A DNA stretch of 64,000 bases from Bartonella birtlesii IBS 325 (GTDB taxonomy: Bacteria > Pseudomonadota > Alphaproteobacteria > Rhizobiales > Rhizobiaceae): assembly GCF_000273375.1 (NCBI RefSeq), contig NZ_CM001557.1, positions 877,625 to 941,624 of the forward strand. The letters run 5' to 3'. Under the pieces are notes generated by a model. The model was not told where the DNA came from. It did no database searches and saw nothing but the letters and a program-made list of their open reading frames with translations. A program made the position numbers and the translations under genes. Position 1 is the first letter of the stretch. Each line of letters opens with the position of its first letter. This document shows, piece after piece, positions 9,550 to 18,948 of the stretch.

Positions 9550-11807
9550 ATGTCTTTGGCATTTTTAGATTATCTGGAATGTAAAGAAATTAAACAAGCC
9601 TTCGTGCGAAGAAAGATGGCTTTTGTTCTTTCCTCTAATTGTAGAAAAGTTCTTTGGTCAAATGGTGCAGCAGCATATTTTTGGGGTTTTCCTTCTGTAT
9701 CGACGATGATAAAAAAATGGTCTTTTTTTGACCAAGTAAAGCATCATAAGATATCAAAGGCTGCGCACTGTGCAAGTTCTATTGCTTTAAAGGGTTTAAA
9801 ACGCACCGTTGAATTTTCTGTAGTTTCTATTGATATTATGGGTGGAGTCAAAGCGTTTTTACTGGAATCTTTACTGGAAGAAGAAATTTCTCTTATTGCC
9901 GGATTGGATGAGGCAACAATGTTTGTTGCCATAATTGATGAACATGGGATAGTGATAGAGGCTTCCCCTCATTTTTCGTTTATTGATGAAACGGTCAAAA
10001 TTCTATTACAGACGATTGAAAGTAACATACCAGTCAAAACCATTTTATCCATAGCAAATATTCATACACGAGTTGGCGTTCTTCGCTTGCAGGTGAAACC
10101 AGTGCGTTTTTTAGTTTTATGTGCGCCATTAGAATCGGATACGTTAAACAGTAACCAAGAACCTTTTCATTTTACGCCTGAATTTTTGCCACAACGCTTT
10201 ACGTGGAAAATGGATAAAAATGGACGGTTTTATGAGGTTTCAAAAGAGTTAGCTGCAATTGTTGGACCGATTTCTTCCTCTATTTTAGGATTAAACTTTC
10301 ATGAACTTGCGCATCAGTTTAGTGATGAGCGGTATCGATTACTCAGTGGTTTTATTACGGCAGCTCTACCGTGGAGCAAACAAATGGTTCAATGGTCTGT
10401 CGATAATTGTTTAGAATGGCTTGATGTTGAATTATCTGCTGTACCAATTTTTGATGATAAACAACGTCTTAAAGAATTTCGTGGCTTTGGTATTTTGAAG
10501 ATACAAAAAGAAACGCGAGAAAAAAAAGATGAAAATCTCTATACTCAAATATCAAATCTTTCGGAGAGTGAACATTCAGCTTTTTGTGAGATTGCAGAGC
10601 GATTGCGTGGAGAATTGCATTCCTCTGTAGAATGCGCGTATTCGGCTCAGGAAACGGTTTTATTGCCAAATACACAGATAGTTCCAGCAAATGTTACAGA
10701 ACAAACTTTTATAAAAGAACCAGCAGTGGTTTTATCATTGTTGGATACAGCGACGAATGGTGTTTTTTGGTTGAATAGCCAGGGTGTCATTCAATCGGTC
10801 AGCAGTGCTGCTTTGGCATTAACTGGTTATGAAATAAATGAATTATTGGCACAGCCATTATCATCACTCTTTACTTTGCAAAGTCAATTTTTAGTTGAAA
10901 AATATTTTAAATTTATTCGTGGACAGAAAAAAAACAGGTTATTAATCGCAGTGAAACAGTTGTTTTAATGACGAAAAGTCGTAAAAATATTATGGTTTCT
11001 ATGACGATTATACCTTTAGCACGACAAGATGATTATGCTGTAATATTGCGTGATATAACAGCAACAATTCTATCAATAGATAAACGAGCAGAAGAAAATA
11101 AAATCATTGGTATTGTTCATGAAATACGAACGCCTTTAAATGCTCTCATTGGTTTTGCAGAAATTATGAAAGATGGCCGTTTTGGTACGATAGAAAATGA
11201 GCGTTATCGTGGATATTTACGCGATATTATTTCATCAGGAAAACATATATTATCATTGGTTAATCAATTATTAGAATGCTCGAAAGAAAATTATTCTAGC
11301 TTAAATAATTATATTAAGACCGCCCCTATAACTGAAGTGTTTGATGTGATAGCTTGTTTGCGTGCGAGTATGGCATTTCTTGAAACACAAGCTAATCATA
11401 ACGGTATTATCATGCGTATTGTTGCTCCAACGCATGTACCATTTATTGGTGTATCACAACAAATATTTCGACAAATTATATGGAATCTTCTTTCCAATGC
11501 TATTCGTTTTACACCACCTGGCGGGCAAATTATTGTTCACGTTTCTTGTGAAAGAAAAGAGTGTTTAAAGATTTCAGTAAGTGATAATGGTATAGGGATG
11601 AGTGATGAAGAAATTGTACAGGCTTTACAACCTTATGGTCAGGTAGAACGCAAAGATAGACGTTCTGGCGACAGTACTTTTATTGGAACAGGCTTAGGAC
11701 TACCGATGTGTAAAGCAATGGTAGAAGAAAGTGGGGGCCAACTATTGTTATTTTCAAAACCCAATCATGGAACAACGGTGGAAATATTTTTTCCTTATGT
11801 CCCATGA
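9550..11807 (+). CDS. PAS-domain sensor histidine kinase (PdhS/PleC/DivJ-like), interrupted by a frameshift
   Basis: This is a two-component sensor kinase without obvious membrane helices. The first frame (9550-10968, 472 residues) has a PAS-like region around 10200-10480 and a clear PAS domain at about 10730-10930 (DTATNGVFWLNSQGVIQSVS). The second frame carries the H-box HEIRTPLNALIGFAEIM with the phospho-acceptor His, and the ATPase boxes NLLSNAIRFTPPGG, DNGIGM and GTGLGLP. The H-box context (FAEIMKDGRFG, RYRGYLRDI) resembles alphaproteobacterial cell-cycle kinases such as PdhS, PleC and DivJ. The frames are joined by one missing base in an A8 run at 10927-10934; the second frame is open upstream to the run. 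If the break is real, the PAS sensor and the kinase core are separated. The start is ATG 9550. Confidence 0.82.
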
Positions 11808-11825
11808 GGCAAACAACGCGTAAAT

Positions 11826-12239
11826 TTACTTTTTCTTAGCCAAAAGATCTCTAATTTCTAACAAAAGCTGTTCTTCTAAAGACATCTTTTGAGAACTTTC
11901 CTCTTCTTCTTGTTTTCGACGCATTTTATTCATAGCTTTAACAAAGAGAAAAAGCACCCAAGCGATAATAAGAAAATTGATAAGTAAAGTTATAAAATTA
12001 CCATAGCTAATGGTTGCTCCAGCTGCTTTAGCAGCACTCAATGTTGCTTGTTTTTCACCAGCAAGCTGAATAAACATATTAGAGAAATCGATTCCACCTG
12101 TAATAAGTCCAATGATTGGCATAAAAATATCATTGACAATTGAATTAACTAAGCTACCAAAAGCACCTCCTATAATCACACCAATAGCCAGGTCAATCAT
12201 ATTACCTTTTAGGGCAAATTCTTTAAACTCTTTAAGCAT
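11826..12239 (-). CDS. mscL: Large-conductance mechanosensitive channel
   Basis: MscL opens under membrane tension to release solutes after osmotic downshock. The 137-residue protein has the classic N-terminus [22 protein letters not shown]. Its first membrane helix is at about 15-43, a periplasmic loop follows, and the second helix is at about 75-100 ([20 protein letters not shown]). A charged cytoplasmic C-terminal helix ends the protein ([17 protein letters not shown]). Length is normal for the family. It is convergent with the kinase gene, with only 18 bases between the stops. Confidence 0.97.
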   Translation of the reverse strand: MLKEFKEFALKGNMIDLAIGVIIGGAFGSLVNSIVNDIFMPIIGLITGGIDFSNMFIQLAGEKQATLSAAKAAGATISYGNFITLLINFLIIAWVLFLFVKAMNKMRRKQEEEESSQKMSLEEQLLLEIRDLLAKKK

Positions 12240-12807
12240 TGCGTTTTCCCCTTTATATAAAAGCTACACAATAATCTTAATTACCGCTTTTGATAAAAAA
12301 GGAAAGGGTGGTTTTTATTTTCTTTGTCAGCATTATGTTACAAATATTTAAGTTTTTTCAAGAATATTGCGGTCTTTTAGAAAATCTAACAAAGGCTTTT
12401 GTTTGACTTAAATGAACATGAAATTCTAGAGTAAGAGAAGTTTTTTGCTGAAAACAAAAAACTATTTTTGCTTTATAAAAGCGTTACAAATTTTTTAAAC
12501 AACACATGGTAAAAAAACTATTTTACGAAAAATTTCTTGTTCTTATTTATCAATGATTTCAATTTTAAATATCTCAACAATTACAAACAGGCAAAAATGA
12601 TTTTTTTAAAGCTCACAAGCTATTTTTCTGTTCAGTATGTATAAACACACATCTGAATGGCAATGATATTATAAATAGTTATATTATAAATTTATCTTGC
12701 AGGAAAAGAAGGTTCTTATTTAGGTAGTGTACTATCTTGATCGACGATCTTTTATATTAAAAGATTTTCCTAAGGTATAGGAATAGTTTTTATTTGGAGA
12801 AGAATTG
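12240..12807. other. Intergenic region between mscL and pyrD
   Basis: About 570 A+T-rich bases lie upstream of both divergent genes. No open reading frame with coding character and no clear hairpin were found. A ribosome site (GGAGAA) precedes pyrD at its end. Confidence 0.4.
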
Positions 12808-13896
12808 ATGAATTTCTTTCGCTGTATTGGTCGTTCTGCTTTATTTATGCTGGATCCAGAGTATGCGCATCGTTTAGCGGTTCTGGGGCTGAAAAGTGGA
12901 TTGAGTGGTTATAAAAAAGTTGTCGATAAGCGTTTACGTATGACTGTTGCGGGGCTCGAATTTGAAAACTTTATCGGACTTGCTGCCGGATTTGATAAGA
13001 ATGCAGAGGTTGTTAATGCTATTTTTCATTTAGGGTTTGGTTTTACTGAAATTGGTACAGTTACACCAAAACCTCAAGAAGGAAATCCTAAACCACGGCT
13101 GTTTCGTTTGAAAGAGGATGAAGCAATTATTAACAGAATGGGTTTTAATAATGATGGGCATCAAATTGTTTACGATAGGCTTCGTGCGCGTAAACAACTT
13201 GGCATTGTCGGAATCAATATTGGAGCCAATAAGGATACGGTCAATAAAATTGATGATTATACGGCTGGTATTGCTCACTTTTATGCTATTGCTGATTATT
13301 TTACAGTTAATATTTCTTCGCCTAATACGCCAGGGTTGCGTGATTTACAGGCGCGTGACAGTTTGCATCTTTTGATGAATGCGGTTTCGCAGGCACGTAA
13401 TAAGCAAAAGAAAAAGCATGGATTTTCCACTCCTATTTTTTTAAAAATTGCTCCAGACTTATCGGAAAAGGAGTTGGATGATATTGCTGAAGAAATGAAA
13501 ATTTCTGATTTTGACGGACTTATTGTTTCCAATACTACTCTTTCACGCAAAGGTCTTAATAATAAACTCTTAAGTGGTGAGGACGGAGGACTTTCTGGGC
13601 GGCCACTTTTTGAACTTTCTACCATTATGTTGGCAAAAATGCGTAAAAAATTAGGGAAAGAAATTGTAATTATCGGCGTTGGTGGTATAAGAGACGCAAA
13701 AACAGCTTTGGAAAAAATAAAAGCTGGTGCAGATTTGATACAATTGTATAGTGGAATGGTTTATGAGGGACCAGACCTTGCTGTAACTATTTTAGAAGAG
13801 ATTTTGCAGTTTATGCAGAAAGATGGGATTGATAACATAAAAGCTTATCGTGATCATAGTGTTGAGTATTGGGCAAAACGTGCGTTTCCTTTGTGA
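12808..13896 (+). CDS. pyrD: Dihydroorotate dehydrogenase (quinone), class 2
   Basis: PyrD oxidises dihydroorotate to orotate in pyrimidine synthesis and passes electrons to ubiquinone at the inner membrane. The class 2 signature is [14 protein letters not shown] with a catalytic Ser. Other marks are [22 protein letters not shown] and the FMN phosphate-site [19 protein letters not shown]. An N-terminal helical extension ([19 protein letters not shown]) is the membrane-associating part typical of class 2. ATG 12808 is preferred over TTG 12805 because GGAGAA sits at suitable spacing upstream. Length (362 residues) is normal. Confidence 0.97.
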   Translation: MNFFRCIGRSALFMLDPEYAHRLAVLGLKSGLSGYKKVVDKRLRMTVAGLEFENFIGLAAGFDKNAEVVNAIFHLGFGFTEIGTVTPKPQEGNPKPRLFRLKEDEAIINRMGFNNDGHQIVYDRLRARKQLGIVGINIGANKDTVNKIDDYTAGIAHFYAIADYFTVNISSPNTPGLRDLQARDSLHLLMNAVSQARNKQKKKHGFSTPIFLKIAPDLSEKELDDIAEEMKISDFDGLIVSNTTLSRKGLNNKLLSGEDGGLSGRPLFELSTIMLAKMRKKLGKEIVIIGVGGIRDAKTALEKIKAGADLIQLYSGMVYEGPDLAVTILEEILQFMQKDGIDNIKAYRDHSVEYWAKRAFPL

Positions 13897-14032
13897 TAGA
13901 ACTATTTTTCTTGATAAAAATTGCGGAATTTTTTTTAAGGGGCTTGCAAACTCTTTTTATCTTCCTTATGTCAAACAAGCAGGAAATAACTATTTACGAA
14001 AGAGTAAAAAGTTATGGTACATTTATTTTTGT

Positions 14033-14109
14033 GCGGTTGTAGCTCAGTTGGTTAGAGCGCTGGTTTGTGGCACCAGAGGTCGTAGGTTCGAATCCCACCA
14101 ACCGTACCA
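14033..14109 (+). tRNA. tRNA-His (anticodon GTG)
   Basis: A 77-base cloverleaf including an encoded 3' CCA. The acceptor stem is GCGGTTG/CAACCGT (first pair G-U), the D arm is GCTC/GAGC, and the anticodon stem is CTGGT/ACCAG with loop TTGTGGC, giving anticodon GTG. The T arm is GTAGG/CCCAC around TTCGAAT and contains one A-C mismatch. The base before the first pair is T and the discriminator is A, so the usual extra G at -1 paired with C73 is not encoded, as known for many alphaproteobacteria. Foreign, decayed DNA begins immediately downstream, so this tRNA is a plausible integration site. Confidence 0.95.
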
Positions 14110-14581
14110 AGAGCGACATCATTTTTGCACTAATTGGTGGGTTTTGTACCACTGGCCTTGCACTATGGGAGCTTGCAAATATGCTATCATGCGGCTTTCT
14201 AGTGTCCTCCATGAGATTGAAGTCGGGAATCTTGGGGCGATGGTAACGCATTGCAAAGACAAACCCTGGCCAAGGTTTGGTCATCCGATTATGCAACGGG
14301 ATGTCCCGGGTTGATTTCTTTTTTTACGCTTTCAGGCGCCTATGCGCCCCTTCAGTTCGCTTGCACGATCTATTCCGGACAATACAGTACCGCAACCCAA
14401 TGTCGATTTTCTAATTGCAAGTATCATGAGCAAACATCAGGCTGCTCCTGAGCTGGGATTGTTGGCTTTTTTCGTTTGTCGTATGCCGATACTTCTCGCG
14501 CACTATCAAGCGCAGTTTAGCTCTCATTCCTTCGGTTTATCATCAAAGGATTTAAGAGAAAAATATAAAAAGGTCCCCTAA
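14110..14581 (+). pseudogene. C-terminal remnant of a citrate-synthase-superfamily gene
   Basis: One frame, interrupted by a single TGA at 14312-14314, runs from the tRNA to a TAA at 14579-14581. It shows the order of landmarks found in the C-terminal half of citrate synthases: RFGHPIMQRDVPG, resembling the GFGHxVY...DPR motif, then QPNVDFLIASIM, resembling PNVDFYSG, and FVCRMPILLAHYQAQ, resembling IARxxGWxAHxxEQ. The N-terminal half is absent, as if cut off at the tRNA boundary. The DNA is visibly richer in G+C than the flanking chromosome. The family call is inferred by eye from motif spacing. The substrate is unknown; it could be a citrate-like or alkylcitrate-type synthase. Confidence 0.5.
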
Positions 14582-14583
14582 TC

Positions 14584-14985
14584 ATGGCTATAAGGCATCG
14601 CACCGAGCCAAATTTCTTGGGTATATGTCAGAGTATCACTTTAACCACACCGATGCGTGCTTGCGGGCAAATCGATATTTCTCACTGGAATTTAGCCCAT
14701 AACTATTTGAAACAGGGCTTGTTACTCGAAATCCCGCATCAGTTTTCAGTTTGATTCGCCACCGTGGTGGCTAAAAAATCGGATCTCACTTATCGCTATC
14801 TCCCTGTTATAGTTGAACAGTTTTTCTTTCCCGCCCATTTTGATAGCGATAGGTTACGCGTTGAAGGACATATTGAACGCATTAATGAAGTCTACCGTAT
14901 TTCACTGTAAGGGCCAGTCCATACGACAATGGCAGGGCCGTTATTGCGCAGGCAATCATCATTGTCAGTAAGGTCTGCTTCCCTA
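14584..14985 (+). pseudogene. Decayed hotdog-fold (thioesterase/dehydratase-like) gene A
   Basis: It begins at ATG 14584, two bases after the preceding stop, so the two genes were probably one operon. The frame has a TGA at 14752 and a stop at 14908, then continues in another frame. The reconstructed C-terminal part (EQFFFPAHFDSDRLRVEGHI, then ERINEVYRIS, a shift, then YDNGRAVIAQAIIIVSK) has the alternating beta-strand pattern of hotdog-fold enzymes acting on acyl thioesters. With one stop and one frameshift it cannot make a full protein. The fold is inferred from pattern only, and no catalytic residue could be confirmed. The 3' boundary is approximate. Confidence 0.42.
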
Positions 14986-14989
14986 GCTC

Positions 14990-15358
14990 GTGTTCTGAGA
15001 AAGGCGCTCTTCCATTACTAGGCGATTTATGTAAGATTTCCTCCGTAACCAGAGATTCTTGTACTTTTTCCTTCTAATGCGCATCACCCGCTTTTTGAGG
15101 AACATTTCTCCTCCCGCGCCGTATGTCCTGGTTCACTATTGATTGAGATGGTTCTGGCTTTGTCGACGCAGGGTAGGGCAAAAATATCGCATCTGTTGCG
15201 CTGAAAAAAGTAAAGTTCATTGAAGCAGTTTATCCGGGAGATACTTGTCAGTTACCATTAAACAGGATACAGAGTATGAACTAAGTGGCGTTTTATTCAT
15301 ACGGAAACTAAAAAACGAAGCATTTACGGTAAGTTTTCTATCAAATATAAAAAGGCGG
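14990..15358 (+). pseudogene. Decayed FabZ-like hydroxyacyl dehydratase gene B
   Basis: Several frames carry successive pieces of a FabA/FabZ-like hotdog protein: LPLLGDLCKISSVTRDSCTF, then HPLFEEHFSSRAVCPGSLLI followed by EMVLALST, then VKFIEAVYPGDTCQL and IKQDTEYELSGV. The piece with HPLFxxHF...PGSLLIE matches the H...HFPxxPxxPG...E active-site layout of FabZ-type dehydratases, and the PGDT motif is typical of their C-terminal half. At least three stops or shifts break it. It follows relic A and precedes a membrane protein gene in the same direction, suggesting a former operon handling acyl chains. The exact function is not determinable. Confidence 0.48.
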
Positions 15359-15365
15359 ATGCACC

Positions 15366-15922
15366 ATGTTTAAAATAATAATCTCTTTTATTCCATGGAG
15401 TATTTACTCCTGGGTTATCAGTGGAAACGTTTTAACTCAGGTCGAACGTTCTCTCATCTTAATTGTGATTTTATTGTCCATTATTGCTGTGAATATTAAA
15501 ATTGTCCGACAGGGAGAACCCGTGATAATTACTAACATTTTAACAGTTATTGTCCTGTTTGTTAATCATTTCGCTGGATGGTCTACACTTTTACTGAACT
15601 ACCCCACAGTTTTTTGCTATCTGTCACTTGCTCTGGTTTCATTGATGAGCTTGCTGGTAAAGAAACCCTTTACCATTTTTTATGCTCCTGCTGGTATTTC
15701 TGAAGAAAAACGCAAACATATCCTATTTTATCGCATCAATAAATATATTACATGGATTTGGGTCATCATCTTTTTTGCCAATGGTCTTCTAGTGGCTTTT
15801 TTGCATGGACCATCCAGCTTTGGTTGGTTACTATGGGGTTAATTTGCGCTGGTCTTCTTTTTTCTAAATATCTTCCTAACGTCATGCAATATTTTTATCG
15901 CATCAAACATCATGGAGCATAA
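15366..15922 (+). CDS. Multi-pass membrane protein of unknown function, one-base shift near its end
   Basis: A strongly hydrophobic protein with about five membrane segments. The first frame (ATG 15366 to TAA 15842, 158 residues) ends in GPSSFGWLLWG. One base earlier in phase, the sequence continues as VTMGLICAGLLFSKYLPNV and then MQYFYRIKHHGA to a TAA at 15920-15922, two bases before the next start. A single lost base near 15810-15830 would therefore give about 185 residues. A central segment (KPFTIFYAPAG) precedes RINKYITWIWVIIFFANGLL. The C-terminal part recalls small membrane proteins found beside acyl-modifying genes, but I do not recognise a family with certainty. It is the third gene of the decayed island cluster. 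Confidence 0.6.
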
Positions 15923-15923
15923 T

Positions 15924-16427
15924 ATGTCATTGTCTAACATTATGACTGGAACCCCTAAATGGGCCTGGATTTTGCTTATTTTTCTCATCGTGAGGGGAAT
16001 AATCGCATTGAAAGATAGGGAAGTGAAGGTTTATCGCCTTTTTCTCTTGCCGTTAGTCTTTCTTTTTTTGGGCGTAAGCGATGTGATTAAAGAGCTGGCG
16101 TTCCCGGTCTGGGGAGCAATCGCAATGTTTGGGGGGCTGATGATCGGCGTTGGCGTTGGCTGGTTGCTCTGGCATGCTATTCCGCGTTTAAAAATCAAAC
16201 AGGGAACGGATTTAATTATTCTGCCTGGTACGCCGTTGACGCTGACATTTATTCTTATCGCTTTTGTCATCAAATTCATATTGATTGTTTTTCTCAAGGT
16301 TGAACCTGATTTGAAATATGCATTTGATTTTAACCTTCTTTTTGGTCTTTTAAGTGGGCTCACTGATGGTGTGTTTTGGGGCGGCACATTAAATTTATAT
16401 ATAACATTTCGAAAGAATCCAAATTAA
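15924..16427 (+). CDS. DUF6622-like integral membrane protein
   Basis: A 167-residue protein with four or five hydrophobic segments and the N-terminal layout TGTPKWAWILLIFLIVRGI followed by KDREVKVYRLFLLPLVFL. This resembles the small DUF6622-type membrane proteins of proteobacteria, whose function is unknown. ATG 15924 is chosen because GGAG (15914-15917) lies six bases upstream and the previous frame stops two bases before it; an ATG at 15912 is also in frame. It is the only apparently intact gene of the island. The first half is richer in G+C than the flanking chromosome, consistent with transfer. Confidence 0.65.
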   Translation: MSLSNIMTGTPKWAWILLIFLIVRGIIALKDREVKVYRLFLLPLVFLFLGVSDVIKELAFPVWGAIAMFGGLMIGVGVGWLLWHAIPRLKIKQGTDLIILPGTPLTLTFILIAFVIKFILIVFLKVEPDLKYAFDFNLLFGLLSGLTDGVFWGGTLNLYITFRKNPN

Positions 16428-16493
16428 TCCCTATACCATTAGCTGTGGGTGCTTCCCATTAGAACTATCTCAATAGAAGCTTATACCTAACAA

Positions 16494-16519
16494 CAACGCT
16501 GCATACAAATGCAGCGTTG
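16494..16519 (+). terminator. Perfect 11-base-stem hairpin after the island membrane gene
   Basis: CAACGCTGCAT (16494-16504) and ATGCAGCGTTG (16509-16519) form a perfect stem with loop ACAA, about 65 bases after the stop at 16427. A T6 run follows only about 17 bases later, so it is an imperfect intrinsic terminator. It could alternatively be a protein-binding palindrome. Confidence 0.5.
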
Positions 16520-17371
16520 CCTCGTAGTTTCAGATTTTTTTATCCCAGCGCGTGAATATGTGACGGAAGTGATATATCTGACTATGCCCCTCTTGGGGGC
16601 AGAGCGAGCCTAAAGGTTCAGAATGCCATGAGTTTAAGCTAGTTTGACTTTGAGCAGATGGTTTATTGCTAATGGGAAATCATTTTGTTTTACGATTCAA
16701 AAAGAGGATAGTGATGGTCTCATTGGCGTAGATAGGCAAGAAAACTCTTAGCTTGGCAATGCATCAACAATTTGTAGAACTATGTTGTGGAACCCATACG
16801 CAAAGCGGTTGCTATGATGGCATGATGCTTTTGTCAAGCATTATGATATGGTAGGAACCGGTGTTTAAGGGTGCAACTGCGATCACTGTACGATCCAGTA
16901 GCATTACGTCTGAGTATTTAGGAGCGGTAGACTCTGTACAGGCTACGCGTACAATATGTGAAGCATGCTTGCGGAAATCAGTGTGCCATTTTATGTTGTG
17001 CATGCAACCCTCTAGCTAGTACTTCATTGGGAAGGCTGTTTTTTGAAGTTAGTTTTAATTATCTGTGTTTTTTTTAAGAGAACGTTAGCACTGATGTATC
17101 GCTTGCAGTACCATTTAAATGGCATAACTTTTCCCATTTTTCTTTTTCCTCTGCGTAGCAAAGCCGCGCTTTGCGGCCTTTTTGGCTGTGAGCGATAATA
17201 GAGCAGAGACTTTGTCTAAAAAAGTTTCGTCTCAATTTATGTTTTGTTTTCAAATAGATAAAAATATATAACGCATTGTTTATTCGCAATAGCTTACAAT
17301 TGCAGAGGAAATAAACCACCTTATCTTTTATATTAAGCGTAAAGGGGAGACGCAAAGATGAGAGTATAATA
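16520..17371. other. Non-coding, decayed island DNA
   Basis: No frame longer than about 60-90 codons with coding character is present, and I could not match any piece to a family. A short inverted repeat TGCCCC/GGGGCA lies at 16585-16601, and a terminator-like hairpin lies at 17158-17183. The stretch bridges the membrane-protein pair and the methyltransferase relic, and is probably the remains of further genes. Confidence 0.4.
17158..17183 (+). terminator. Terminator-like hairpin with T run in the island
   Basis: GCAAAGC (17158-17164) pairs with GCTTTGC (17168-17174). Alternatively, GCCGC (17163-17167) pairs with GCGGC (17173-17177), which is followed directly by CTTTTT. The second form has the shape of an intrinsic terminator. 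It precedes the type III methyltransferase relic. Confidence 0.45.
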
Positions 17372-18908
17372 GCGGGCGAGCGTAAAATAGAAGGTCTAAA
17401 TCAAACGCCAGTCAATCAAGATATAGAGAAATTAAAAACAGCTTTTTCACAATGTTTTGCCGAGAGCAAGCTGGATATAGACCAGCTTCTTAATCTATGC
17501 GACGAATATATTGATACTGAATTTGAGAAGTTCAAATTTGAAGGGAAGGGTAAAGGAGTAAGTTTAAAGCTTGCACAAAAGCCTTCACTTGCAGCGTTGC
17601 GCCCCCCAAGTGCGAAGAAAGTGTTAATCTTTATATTAAGGGCAATAATTTTAAAGTGTTAAAGCTTATCCAGTGCGTTTACTTCCAGAAAATGGAGATG
17701 ATCTATATAGATTCGCCATATAATACGGGGAATGATTTTATCTATGGTGATGATTTTAAAGACCCGTTGGTACGATATAAGGAAGTGACGAGCCAAACAA
17801 CAAAATCGAATCCTAAAACAATGGGACGCTTTTACGCGGCATAGCTCACTATGATTTATCTGCGCTTGCGTTTGGCACAGACCTTATTACGTGACGATAG
17901 GATGATATTTATCATTAATGGATGATCATGAAATGCATAATTTACGCAAAGTGTGCAACGAGGTATTGGGCGAAGAGAATTTTGTTGCTCAATTGGTGTG
18001 GGAGAAGGTTCATACGCGCAAGAATTCAGTGAATTATTTTTCTGTAAGCCGTAAATATATTATACGCTACACAAAGTATAAGGAAAATTTCAAGAGAAAT
18101 TTACTACCGCAGCAGGATAGTTCTACATATAAGAATCCAAATAATTACCCCAAAGTCCTTGGAAAGCAGATTCTATTACTGCGCATAAGCTTTATGCGGC
18201 AGATTATACCATTACGAAGCCTAATGGTGTTATGTCAAAACAATCCTAAGGCAGCTATTGGCATTTTAGTGAAAAAGTTTTGAAAGAGAAAATTGCTAAT
18301 ATAAGATTACATGGGGTGAAGGGAAATCCTACCTTATGATTAAAAGGTTTTTAAGTGAGACTCAAGATGGGGTGGCTCCAGAGATTTTTCCCGGCAAGGA
18401 AATCGATACCAATTTTGATGAAGACTTTGCAGGAATTTTTAAATGAGAGTTTTTAGGTGATACCCGCTTTTCCCAAACGTGAAATTGATCAATTCATGCA
18501 TGTTTAAGGATTGTTTGAATATATTAAACCTACCAAATTTATAAAACTTCTCATGCAAATGGGCACGAACAAAGACGGTATCATTTTTGATTTTTTGCGA
18601 GCTCTAGCACAACATCCAATGCGGTGATGGATTTAAATGCACAAAATGGTGGCAATCGCAAATTCATCCTTGTGCAATTGCCCGAGCTCTGTGATGAAAA
18701 AAGCGAAGCTTACAAGGCAGGCTATAAGAATATATGTGACAGAGAAATTAAACACATTCGCCGCATTGGTGCATAGATAAAATAAAAATTTGAGGCAAAT
18801 TTATTAACCCGGCAACAACCCTGTGATGCCGCTTTTGTGGGGAACGAGTCTTTAGTCAATTGCAGCTTTATCTTCAAAGACAATGAAGTAAGCTTTGATA
18901 AAATTTAA
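17372..18908 (+). pseudogene. Type III restriction-modification DNA methyltransferase (mod), decayed
   Basis: Pieces of a Mod subunit appear in order across three frames. First is an N-terminal helical part (IEKLKTAFSQCFAESKLDID, then KLAQKPSLAALRP). Next is the catalytic motif MIYIDSPYNTG (17695-17727), where DPPY has become DSPY, followed by GDDFKDPLVRYKEVT. After a break comes DDHEMHNLRKVCNEVLGEEN with FVAQLVWEKV, and near the end FFASSSTTSNAVMDLNAQNG with RKFILVQLPELCDEKSEAYK. The last block matches the SAM-binding FxGSGTT region and following segment of type III Mod proteins. Many stops and shifts exclude function. The 5' end is approximate because no start codon could be chosen. Confidence 0.8.
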
Positions 18909-18948
18909 ACTAGGATAAAATAAATATCCAGCCGATTGGGGAGGCGAT

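Noticed and set aside
14012..14296. Minus-strand frame reading ...VGFEPTTSGATNQRSNQLSY...
   Set aside because: This is the well-known spurious protein made by translating the antisense of a tRNA; the tRNA-His cloverleaf explains the sequence.
13850..14314. Plus-strand frame running through the end of pyrD, the tRNA and beyond as one protein
   Set aside because: It crosses pyrD and tRNA-His; only the part after the tRNA carries recognisable (citrate-synthase-like) sequence.
16031..16387. 118-codon minus-strand frame opposite the DUF6622-like gene
   Set aside because: The opposite strand has membrane segments, a ribosome site and family-like layout; this frame has none.
16812..17355. Short minus-strand frames at 16812-17003 and 17074-17355
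   Set aside because: No ribosome site, family resemblance or coding bias; treated as chance frames in decayed DNA.
17808..17830. Partial match to the tRNA T-arm (TCGAATCC) as a second attachment site
   Set aside because: Only eight bases match, and they lie inside the methyltransferase relic; too short to call an att repeat.
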